Assembly (NCBI GenBank): GCA_023438115.1
Contig: JAEZEB010000035.1
Span: forward strand, 1-38,096
Source of the DNA: Pseudomonadota bacterium
GTDB lineage: Bacteria > Pseudomonadota > Gammaproteobacteria > Burkholderiales > Burkholderiaceae_C
DNA length: 38,096 nucleotides
Direction: 5' to 3'
Below, in pieces: positions 16,091 to 23,311 of this stretch. A model generated the notes under the pieces. The model was not told where the DNA came from. It saw nothing but the letters and a program-made list of their open reading frames with translations, and made no database searches. Within the stretch, counting starts at the first letter, position 1. Every line of letters starts with the position of its first letter. Made by a program: the position numbers and the translations under genes.

Positions 16091-16985
16091 GGAAATCCTT
16101 GCCGAGGCGGCCCGCCAGGCCGCGTGCGATCGCGGCGTAGAACATGGGCGCCGACCGGCCCGCGACGAGAGACAAGGCGGCGCCCCAACCGTTGCGTCGG
16201 CCGGTGCGCGCGAGCACGGCCGCGACCGCTGCGCCGTGGCGGAGCCAAACCGCATCGAAGTACCGGGCGTTCAGGATCAGCGTGTTCTTCACGTAGTAGT
16301 AGACCTTCGCGGCCGTGTAGGGGCGCTGGCTCACGTCCGGGTGGTAGTGCAGCGCGGACAGCACTGAGACGACTTCCCCAGCCGCCCGCAGCCGGCAGAA
16401 GTAGTCGACCTCGTCGCCGAAGATGAAGAAGTCTTCGTTCACGTTTCCGACCTGGCTGGTCGCCGCCAGCGAGACGAGCGCGCCGTTGAAGAAGTGTGCG
16501 AAGGGGTATGTTCCTTCCGGAGCGACCGCGTGCAACTCTGCCACGGTGGCGATCTTGCGGGGAAAAGCGAAGAGCGCGGGCAAGCGACGGCGGTTCAACA
16601 CGGGAAAGGGAAAGACGAAGCGGGACGGGTCGTCCTCGCGCACGACGATCGAAGACGCGCATGCCACGCCGTTTCCCAAGGCTCCCTCCAGCTGGTACAG
16701 CGCCTCGACATCGGGGTAGCCGTCGTCGTCCATGAGCCAGACGGCATCGAACCCGCGCTCCAGCGCGTGCTGCACGCAGCGGTGCCAACCGCCGGCCGAT
16801 CCCACGTTGGCCTGCGTGACGTAGGGAATCCCGAGGGCCTGCAGCATCTCCTCGGTGCCATCGGTACTCGCATTGTTGACGACCAGCAGCGCGTCCGGCG
16901 GACGGCTCTGGGCCTGCACGTTGCGGATGCAGCGCGCCAGCAGGTCCTTCCGGTTGTGCGTCAGGATGGCCGCCAGCACCTTCAT
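16083..16985 (-). CDS. GT2 glycosyltransferase
   Basis: A 300-residue GT-A enzyme. It opens with VLAAILTHNRKDLLARCI and LLVVNNASTDGTEEML, then the metal-binding DxD region as D86-D88 in WLMDDDGYPD, all typical for GT2 of the GlfT2/rhamnosyl- and galactofuranosyl-transferase branch, which includes a conserved NxG-S-A-GG-W (ANVGSAGGWHRC) after the first domain. The acceptor-side motif DFFIFGDEVDYFCRL (usual ED-x-D-x-F/W-x-R) is also present. It should transfer one sugar to the growing lipid-linked unit at the cytoplasmic membrane face; there is no membrane segment. Its ATG overlaps the preceding stop as ATGA. The donor may be the product of the adjacent nucleotidyltransferase (inference). Confidence 0.9.
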   Translation of the reverse strand: MKVLAAILTHNRKDLLARCIRNVQAQSRPPDALLVVNNASTDGTEEMLQALGIPYVTQANVGSAGGWHRCVQHALERGFDAVWLMDDDGYPDVEALYQLEGALGNGVACASSIVVREDDPSRFVFPFPVLNRRRLPALFAFPRKIATVAELHAVAPEGTYPFAHFFNGALVSLAATSQVGNVNEDFFIFGDEVDYFCRLRAAGEVVSVLSALHYHPDVSQRPYTAAKVYYYVKNTLILNARYFDAVWLRHGAAVAAVLARTGRRNGWGAALSLVAGRSAPMFYAAIARGLAGRLGKDFHG

Positions 16986-17851
16986 TGCACGTAGCCTCCC
17001 ACCGCCGCATCCACCGCGATGCGCTGGAAGGGCGGGTGCTTGATGGAATAGCGGCTGCGCCCGGACGCCAGTCCGGCCAGCAGGGCGATGTTGCGCAGCA
17101 CCTTGGCGGCATCACCGTGGTTCCTGAGCATGCTCTTCACCGTCTGCGCCAGACCGCGCCCCGGGGTCGCGCCGTATAGCGCTTCCGGGGCGTGATCGCG
17201 CCATGCCTGCTCGTAGAAGGGCTGCACGGCCGTCAGTTGCGGGCAGTCGTCGGTCTTGCGGGTCACGGACAGGAGGATCAGCGGCTCGACCGACACCACC
17301 TGTACGCGGGTGCCCGGCCGGGGGCGCGGCGCTTTGTACCAGGTCGAGAAGTCCAGGCTGGACGCATAGAACACCTCGGTGTCGCCGAAGCCGTTGCGCT
17401 CCGAATAAACCGAATGGAGCAGGTCGGAAGAGAACTGCCAGAAGCCATGACCGTTGAGGTTGTTCACGGGCAGCACGTGGATGATGCGGCCGCCGACCTT
17501 GCAGAGCGCCGCGACGTTGCGAAACGCCATCGCTACGTCGAAGATGTGCTCCAGCGATCCGCTGTCGACGATGGTGTCGAACTGCTGTCCGATTTGCACG
17601 GGCTGGTTGAAATCCGCGACGAACGTCGCGTCCTCGTAGTCGGAGAAGTCGATGGAGTCGACCTGGCTCGCCGTCATGGCGCGCAACAGGGGCTCGCAGT
17701 AACCGTCGCCTCGCGCTCCCGGCCCCAGTGTGGCTTCCAGCACCTTCGGCGGCAAGCCGAGGGACTGCCTGCCGACGGTCAGCACGTGGCCGAGCGGTGC
17801 GTTCTGCGCCTGCAGGCGCAGAAAGTTGAAGGCGTGCAGATCGATTCCCAT
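16982..17851 (-). CDS. Methyltransferase-like protein of the glycan operon
   Basis: A 289-residue protein resembling class I SAM-dependent methyltransferases in its second half of the Rossmann core: SIDFSDYEDATFVADFNQPV looks like the acidic strand end plus following loop, FDTIVDSGSLEHIFDVAMAF matches motif IV with its post-motif helix, and VGGRIIHVLPVNNL matches the late GG strand. The glycine-rich motif I is atypical: VLTVGRQSLGLPPK at residues about 22-36 has only one clear Gly turn. It could therefore bind SAM in an altered way or have lost activity. The C-terminal third (CPQLTAVQPFYEQAW and basic segments) is unrecognised. AGAGGA precedes the ATG; the stop overlaps the GT2 start. Proteins of this kind are met in O-antigen loci, where they may methylate a terminal sugar. 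Confidence 0.7.
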   Translation of the reverse strand: MGIDLHAFNFLRLQAQNAPLGHVLTVGRQSLGLPPKVLEATLGPGARGDGYCEPLLRAMTASQVDSIDFSDYEDATFVADFNQPVQIGQQFDTIVDSGSLEHIFDVAMAFRNVAALCKVGGRIIHVLPVNNLNGHGFWQFSSDLLHSVYSERNGFGDTEVFYASSLDFSTWYKAPRPRPGTRVQVVSVEPLILLSVTRKTDDCPQLTAVQPFYEQAWRDHAPEALYGATPGRGLAQTVKSMLRNHGDAAKVLRNIALLAGLASGRSRYSIKHPPFQRIAVDAAVGGYVQ

Positions 17852-17860
17852 GGCATTCCT

Positions 17861-18463
17861 CTAGATCGACCAGTCGAGACGGGTGGCATCCACGCAGGCC
17901 AACTGCGCAGCGCGCGCGGCGGCGAAGCCATTTTCCGAGTCCTCGAAGACCAGCACTTCCTGCGGCGGGATGCCCGTCAATTCGACAGCCCTGAGAAAAG
18001 GATCGGGCGCCGGTTTGGCGCGCGCGGTGTCTTCCCCGCAGATCACTGGATCGAACAGTTCCTCAAGCCCCAGGGTCTGCAGGGAGAGCCGGACCGTCTC
18101 GCGGGAGCCCGAACTCGCGAGCGCCAGCCGGAACCTTGGACTGCACCAGGCGAGGAACTCCTTCACCCCGGGCAGCGGCTTCAGGTGGGTGCGGATCAGC
18201 TTGCGCACGAGGTCCTGCTTGGCGGACGTCAGGCGCTCCAGGTCCGCCGGATCGGGTGCCGCGCGTCCGGCATCCTCGAAGCACTTGCGCAGGGCGTCGC
18301 CGGTCTTCATTCCGGCGATGCGTGCGTAGTCGACGGGGACGCCGAGGGGAGCGAGCACCTCCGTGAACGCCCGGGCGTGCAGCGGGGTGGTGTCCGCCAG
18401 CGTGCCGTCCAGGTCGAACAGGAGGAGGCGCTTGCCTTCCAGCAGCCCGCGTAGTTCGCTCAA
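17861..18463 (-). CDS. HAD-superfamily phosphatase / phosphoglucomutase-like
   Basis: A 200-residue HAD enzyme of the beta-phosphoglucomutase/Gph branch. Motif I LLLFDLDGTLADT gives nucleophile D17 and acid/base D19. A small helical cap follows (HARAFTEVLAPLG to about residue 80). Motif II is LALASSGSRE, with motif III Lys probably in EDTARAKPAPDPFL and motif IV as VLVFEDSENGFAAA. It should remove or shift phosphate on a small sugar or polyol. The start is a TTG at 18463: GGGGAGG lies five bases upstream and TTGA overlaps the stop of the CofD-like gene. Sitting between the CofD-like protein and the nucleotidyltransferase, it probably handles a phosphorylated intermediate of the same precursor (inference). 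Confidence 0.9.
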   Translation of the reverse strand: MSELRGLLEGKRLLLFDLDGTLADTTPLHARAFTEVLAPLGVPVDYARIAGMKTGDALRKCFEDAGRAAPDPADLERLTSAKQDLVRKLIRTHLKPLPGVKEFLAWCSPRFRLALASSGSRETVRLSLQTLGLEELFDPVICGEDTARAKPAPDPFLRAVELTGIPPQEVLVFEDSENGFAAARAAQLACVDATRLDWSI

Positions 18464-19689
18464 GGCATCCTCCCCGGATCCGGCCGGTCCTCGTACTCGG
18501 ACAGGATTCTCTGCACGACGCGCGCACCGTCGTGCTTGCCCGGCGAGCGCTCGGATTCAAAGGCATCGACGATGCGGCGCACGGGGATATCCGCGAAGGC
18601 GGGCTCGTCGAACTCCACGTAGGTGTCGTCGGCCTTGATCCGGCTGCGGTTCACGAGCACCACGTCGAACAGTTCCTGCATGGTGTAGCTGCGGTCGTCC
18701 GAGAGGTTGAGGTAGCGGTACGCGCCCTTGATGTAGTCGGACGCCTTGTACAGCGGCGTTTCGTAGTCCGCCCCGATATTCGTGATGAACACCTTGAAGG
18801 CCGCCTTGTTGTCAGCGATGGATTGCGACAGCCCCGCGGACAAGTAGGTGGGATAAAGCGAGGAATGCTGCGTGCCGGCCGAGTAGACGATGATGTCCGC
18901 CTGCTGAAGCGCCAACCGCACCCCGGGTGAAACGCCAACGAAGCAGTGGTGGCGTTCGAGGTAGTACCGCTTTTCCTCGCGAGTCAGTGCTTCGAAGCGC
19001 TTCTTGTCCAGCGGCCGGTCGAGCAGGTAGATGCGCTCGATCCGCACGTTGGAGCGCAGCTCCACGATCTCGGCCTCGCTGTAGAGCATCTGCCCGTTCT
19101 CGCGCAGCGCCACCAGCTTCTTGTCCTCGATGCTCGTGGGCAGCACGGTGCCCCGCAGCTTGAACAAACGGTCGATGAACATCGTCGCCTGTTCGATGTT
19201 GCGGTTGAAGGCCAGGAAGGCCCCCGCGTACAGGCAGTTCATGACCGAGCAGTCGGAGAAACTGAAGCGCTCGCCGTTCACCTGCTCGATCGCCTGCAGG
19301 CCCGTGAGGAACTCGGCGACGAAGCGGCGCAGCGAGGACCGCACCTTGTTGCTGGTGAAGGTGGCGCCGCACAGGTCCGCGCGATCGTTGCGCGCGAACT
19401 CGGCGAGCGTCGCCACGGCTTCGTCATGGTCCGCGTCCACTGGGAACCGGTACTGGAAAACGCGCAGGTTCTGCTCGCAGTCGGGATCGTCCGGCGGGAG
19501 CATCAGCTCCTGGACCTTGCGGATGTCGGAGGGACCCAGCATGCCGAAGAAGCGCCGGATCTCGCCGGTGGACTTGCCGTCGTCGTAGGCGTTCACCACC
19601 GAGGTGAGGTGCACGCCCTGTCGCGCGAGAAAGGCCGGGATGACGGCGGCGGCGCCGCGGCCCCCATTGAGAATCACCACGTTCAACAC
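18460..19689 (-). CDS. CofD/YvcK-family (UPF0052) protein in a glycan operon
   Basis: A 409-residue protein with the CofD/YvcK core: LNGGRGAAAVIPAF (GGRGA at residues 9-13, normally GGTG), VVNAYDDGKSTGEIRR (36-46, family DDGGSSGRLR) and LGPSDIRK (51-58, family PPGDIR). Late motifs include DCSVMNCLYAGAFLAF, VSPGVRLALQQADIIVYSAGTQHSSLYP (family GPGSLYTSILP-like) and KVFITNIG. CofD transfers a 2-phospholactyl-type group from a nucleotide-activated donor to F420 precursor; YvcK binds UDP-GlcNAc and regulates wall growth. No F420 genes are here, and the sequence deviates at GGRGA and DDGKST, so this is a separate subfamily. The start is a GTG at 19689, with GAAGGAG about seven bases upstream. It lies 16 bases after a GT4 gene. 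Exact reaction is unknown. Confidence 0.8.
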   Translation of the reverse strand: MLNVVILNGGRGAAAVIPAFLARQGVHLTSVVNAYDDGKSTGEIRRFFGMLGPSDIRKVQELMLPPDDPDCEQNLRVFQYRFPVDADHDEAVATLAEFARNDRADLCGATFTSNKVRSSLRRFVAEFLTGLQAIEQVNGERFSFSDCSVMNCLYAGAFLAFNRNIEQATMFIDRLFKLRGTVLPTSIEDKKLVALRENGQMLYSEAEIVELRSNVRIERIYLLDRPLDKKRFEALTREEKRYYLERHHCFVGVSPGVRLALQQADIIVYSAGTQHSSLYPTYLSAGLSQSIADNKAAFKVFITNIGADYETPLYKASDYIKGAYRYLNLSDDRSYTMQELFDVVLVNRSRIKADDTYVEFDEPAFADIPVRRIVDAFESERSPGKHDGARVVQRILSEYEDRPDPGRMP

Positions 19690-19705
19690 AGAACTCTCCT
19701 TCCGG

Positions 19706-20923
19706 TCAGGTGCCGAGCAGTTCGCGATAGACGGCAGCGTAGCGTTCCACGCCTTCCTCGAGCGCGAATTCGCGGCTGTTGTCGCGAATCCGGTGGCCGA
19801 CTCTCGCCCGTGCACCGACTATGCCTTCGACCGCGGCGCGCAGGGTGCCTTCGGAGAAATCGGGGACGACGAGCGAACCATTACGCTCCAGATCCAGAAT
19901 GGAATCAAGGTCGCCCACGCCGCTGTTGGCGATGACGGGCACGTTGCAAGCGAACAACTCGGCAAGTTTCGTCGGCGAGCATCCGGCCTTCGACACGTCG
20001 GCCCGGATGAAGATCACCGAGAACGCGGCGAGGGAAATGAAGGCGGGGACTTCCTGGCGGTCGGCCGATGCGAAGCGCACGCGATCGGCCGCGATGCCTT
20101 GCCTGCGGCTCTCCGCGTCCACGAGCTCCTTGCCGTTGTTGGACACGAACAGGAAGTACGCATCCGGCCGCAACGCCAAGGTTTGCCGGAAGAGCGCGAG
20201 CATGGGCTCGAGGAGGTAGTCGGGGCCCAGGCTGCCGAGGTAGAGCACGACGAAGGCATCTTCCGGGAGCCCGGCCTTCCTCCTCGCGGCGTCGCGCTGC
20301 GCATGGCTGACCTGTTCCGGATCGAAATGCCCGAAGTCCGCGCAGCACGGAATCACCTGGAAGCGCTGCGGCGCGTTGGCCACGCCGGCCATATACCAGT
20401 CCGTCAGCAGTTCGGTGGCCCTGTGGGTCAGGCACACCACCTTGTCGGAGTTGCGGATCATCGGTCCTTCCAGCTGCTTCAGGCGCTGGAAGACCAGGCG
20501 GGCGGGACCACGCGCCTTGGCGAGCCCGCCGTCCGCGTAGAAGTCGCGGAAGTCGAAGATGAGCTTGAAGCCGTGCCGGGCCTTCAGCGGGTGGGCGATC
20601 AGCGCCGGCGGGAAGCTGCGGCAGTGGATCACGCGCGGCTTTTCCTCCCGCAGGATGCGCCGCGCCGCTTGCTGCATCCGGTACTGCGTCCACGCCTGGC
20701 CCAGCAAGGGCGGACGATTCCGGTAGGGCACGCGCGTCCAGCGCACGCCGGCGTGGTCGAACAGCTTCGCGTAGTGCGCGACCAGGCCGTCCTGGCCCTC
20801 CTTCTCGGCGCTGAGGACATGGATGGCGAAACCTGCCTTCGCCAGGCCCAGCACGTAGGGCGCGACTTGAGAGCGTCCAATGTGGTCCGTGATCCCATTC
20901 TGGGTGATATAGAGGATGCTCAT
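19706..20923 (-). CDS. GT4-like glycosyltransferase
   Basis: A 405-residue GT-B enzyme. It starts MSILYITQNGITDHIGRSQV, a pattern known from capsule and O-antigen GTs where the N-terminal domain binds the acceptor (IGRSQVAPYVLGLAKAG). The second domain begins near FVVLYLGSLGPDYLLEPMLA, and the donor site is at SKAGCSPTKLAELFACNVPVIAN, a variant of the EX7E motif in which the first acidic residue is not obvious. It probably acts at the inner face of the membrane. ATG at 20923 overlaps the previous stop as ATGA; an in-frame extension to 21046 is not needed and duplicates the neighbour's coding sequence. Donor and linkage cannot be told. Confidence 0.87.
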   Translation of the reverse strand: MSILYITQNGITDHIGRSQVAPYVLGLAKAGFAIHVLSAEKEGQDGLVAHYAKLFDHAGVRWTRVPYRNRPPLLGQAWTQYRMQQAARRILREEKPRVIHCRSFPPALIAHPLKARHGFKLIFDFRDFYADGGLAKARGPARLVFQRLKQLEGPMIRNSDKVVCLTHRATELLTDWYMAGVANAPQRFQVIPCCADFGHFDPEQVSHAQRDAARRKAGLPEDAFVVLYLGSLGPDYLLEPMLALFRQTLALRPDAYFLFVSNNGKELVDAESRRQGIAADRVRFASADRQEVPAFISLAAFSVIFIRADVSKAGCSPTKLAELFACNVPVIANSGVGDLDSILDLERNGSLVVPDFSEGTLRAAVEGIVGARARVGHRIRDNSREFALEEGVERYAAVYRELLGT

Positions 20924-22122
20924 GCGCCGCGTGTCCCGAAGGTGAGGACCTCGGCCCACTTCTCTTGCGCCGTGTCGCGGCTGAAGAGACGCGCGCGGTC
21001 CAGCGCACCGGCTTCCCAGCGGGCGCGGAGGTCCGCATGCTCGCAAGCCACGGCCAGGGCGTCGGCCCAGACCTCAAGAGTTCCTGGAACTTCCGCCCGC
21101 GGCACCGGCAGGAGCAGTCCCGCCGCCGTGGGTTCGGGCGCCGGCAGGTCGGGGTCGTAACGCCCTCGGTTGGCGAGGGCAGCGCGTACGCCGCCCGCGG
21201 GGCAATCGGCGGCCAGCACGGGAACGCCCAGGGACAGCGCTTCCAGCAACACCATGGGCAGGCCTTCCGCGCGACTGCTCAGCAGCAAGGCGCGTGCGCC
21301 CAGCATGTAGGCCGCTGGAGAAGGCACCTGGCCGGTGGCGACCACCTGCGCATGGGTGTCGTGCAAATCCTCGCCCCAGCACAGTCCCAGGGAGCCGGCG
21401 AGTGCGCGCATCTCCGCGCGTTGCGGGCCGTCTCCAACCAGCACCAACTGCGCGGCGGGGCGCGTTCTGGCGAAGCGGGCCCAGGCGTGAAGGAGACCGT
21501 CGACGTTCTTCTCGGGACTGAAACGGCCGCACCAGATGAAGCGCGCCATGTCGTCGGCCGGAAGCGCCGACCGCGTGGGCAGGGGCTGCACGAAATTCTC
21601 GACGAACCCGCTTCGCTCCGGCGTCAGGCGGTATAGGCCACGCAACTCCTCGGCCAATGCCTCGTTGACCGCGATGACGCGATCGAGCCGTCGGTACACC
21701 GTGGCCACGACAGGGCGCAAGCGCATCATCAGGCGGTTCGAGGGATTGCCGACCACGTTGATGTGGCACAGGGCGACCTTGCGGTCGGTGCCGCCGGACA
21801 GTGCACTCACCAGATCGGCACGCCACAGGTTGCTGATGGTGACGTTGATCCCAAGGGAAGACTTCAGCCGCCGCAAGCGGAACGCGGAAACGGCATAGAT
21901 CAACGGGCGCAAGGGCAGGAGCCACTGTGGCAGCGGGCCCAGCGGATGAAACGGGACGTTGCTCCGGAAGTGGCGACGGGTGGCTGGTGCGTCGAAGCTG
22001 GCCTGGTGGACGTCGTGGCCGGATTGCGCCAGCAGTTCCGACAGCGAGTGAACCATCCTCTCGGTGCCCGCAGCGCCGGCCATCGACGGAATCAGCAGGA
22101 GGATGCGGAGCCGCTCAGCCAT
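20920..22122 (-). CDS. GT4 glycosyltransferase
   Basis: A 400-residue GT-B enzyme. N-terminal RILLLIPSMAGAAGTERMV carries the loop with GG/AGTER typical of GT4 enzymes such as WaaG and PimA relatives. The C-terminal domain has FIWCGRFSPEKNVDGLLHAW and QLVLVGDGPQRAEMRALAG, then the EX7E motif in RAEGLPMVLLEALSLGVPVL and a following PAGG loop that contacts the donor diphosphate. It retains anomeric configuration by family rule; the donor sugar is unknown. It overlaps the upstream GT4 gene by eight bases and the downstream gene by four. No membrane segments are apparent apart from a hydrophobic, possibly peripheral, patch (LLPLRPLIYAVSAF). Confidence 0.9.
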   Translation of the reverse strand: MAERLRILLLIPSMAGAAGTERMVHSLSELLAQSGHDVHQASFDAPATRRHFRSNVPFHPLGPLPQWLLPLRPLIYAVSAFRLRRLKSSLGINVTISNLWRADLVSALSGGTDRKVALCHINVVGNPSNRLMMRLRPVVATVYRRLDRVIAVNEALAEELRGLYRLTPERSGFVENFVQPLPTRSALPADDMARFIWCGRFSPEKNVDGLLHAWARFARTRPAAQLVLVGDGPQRAEMRALAGSLGLCWGEDLHDTHAQVVATGQVPSPAAYMLGARALLLSSRAEGLPMVLLEALSLGVPVLAADCPAGGVRAALANRGRYDPDLPAPEPTAAGLLLPVPRAEVPGTLEVWADALAVACEHADLRARWEAGALDRARLFSRDTAQEKWAEVLTFGTRGA

Positions 22123-23311
22123 AGCGCTCCCTGAAGTATGCGAGGTACTGCGCTGCGATGCTGTCGGCGGAGAAGTCCTGCGCGCGGGCCACCAGCGCCT
22201 CGCGGTCGCAGGGAGCGGCCAGGGCTTCGGCTATCGCGGCGGCCAGCGCCGCAGGATCGCGCGGCGGGACCAGGCGGCCGAAGCGGCCACCCTCGAGGAT
22301 TTCGGCAGGGCCGCCGCTGCAATGCGTGCTGACGATGGGAAGGCCGCATTCCAGCGCTTCCACCAGCACGTTGCCGAAGCCTTCCGAGGTCGAGGACAGG
22401 ACGAACAGGTCCGCGGAGCGATACCACGGCGACGGGTCGCGCACGAAGCCCGGCATGGCGATGCGCGCGCCGGCACCGCTGGCTGCGGCTAGCCGCTCCA
22501 GCTCCGGCCGCAAGGGGCCGTCCCCGACGATGGTGAGCTTGGCGCCCAGCGACTCCGGCAGCAGCGCGAAGGCCTGGATCAAAGTGGCATGGTCTTTCTG
22601 GGGTTTGAGCTTGCCCACGGACAGGATGTGGTGGGCGTGGCCCGCGCCCCAGAGCCGTTCGCGTTCGCGCGCGTCCGCCCGTTGCGGGGAGCCGCCGGTG
22701 GCTGCCGGGTTGTGGATCACACGGATCCTGGAGGGGACCAGGCCGCTCAGTTGGCAGAGATCTTCCTTCACCTCTTGCGACACGGCGATGACGCCGTCGG
22801 CGAATCGATAGCTCCATTGCATCGTACGCCTGACCGTTGCTGGGGAGGCCCCGATGTCAGCGCAGGCGGTGCTGAGATGACTGTGGTCGCTCAGGAACAG
22901 GCGCCCCGGGCGCCCGGCGAACATCCAGGCCGCGACGGTCGCCGTGGTGAGCGGCCACATCGCCGACAGCACGATGTCCGGCTTGCGACGGCGCAGTAGT
23001 GAGGCGAGCGGAAGGACGGCGTGGCGGATGCGATCAACACGCAGGTCGTCGATTTCGATGCCCTGCGGCAGGAGGTCCAGAAACTCGCCCCTGCGCCGCA
23101 TGAGGGCGAAGCGGACCTGCGCACCGCGCGCATGCCATAGCGAGGCCAGCGTGACGTGCAGGCGCTCCGCGCCTCCGTCGGCGAGATCGGGCAGGATGAT
23201 GAGCACCTCTAGTCCGCGCGTCCGCGAGGCGTCCACGCCTTCCGCGCCGGGCCGTACGTCCGCCGCTGGGCGCAGGCCGGCGCGCATTGGAGGGTCCGTT
23301 GCCCGGTTCAT
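22115..23311 (-). CDS. GT4 glycosyltransferase
   Basis: A 398-residue GT-B enzyme. After an about 30-residue polar leader comes VLIILPDLADGGAERLHVTL (the GGAER loop of GT4), SDHSHLSTACADIG, and a donor domain with HILSVGKLKPQKDHATLIQAF, KLTIVGDGPLRPELERLA, and the full EX7E motif in SSTSEGFGNVLVEALECGLP followed by CSGGPAEIL. The pattern resembles GalNAc- or hexosamine-transferring GT4 enzymes (PglJ/PglH/WbnH group), but specificity is inference. The ATG at 23311 is chosen since GGAGG lies about eight to ten bases upstream and ATGA overlaps the stop of wzx; the frame is open to 23380. Active at the cytoplasmic membrane face. Confidence 0.9.
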   Translation of the reverse strand: MNRATDPPMRAGLRPAADVRPGAEGVDASRTRGLEVLIILPDLADGGAERLHVTLASLWHARGAQVRFALMRRRGEFLDLLPQGIEIDDLRVDRIRHAVLPLASLLRRRKPDIVLSAMWPLTTATVAAWMFAGRPGRLFLSDHSHLSTACADIGASPATVRRTMQWSYRFADGVIAVSQEVKEDLCQLSGLVPSRIRVIHNPAATGGSPQRADARERERLWGAGHAHHILSVGKLKPQKDHATLIQAFALLPESLGAKLTIVGDGPLRPELERLAAASGAGARIAMPGFVRDPSPWYRSADLFVLSSTSEGFGNVLVEALECGLPIVSTHCSGGPAEILEGGRFGRLVPPRDPAALAAAIAEALAAPCDREALVARAQDFSADSIAAQYLAYFRERYG

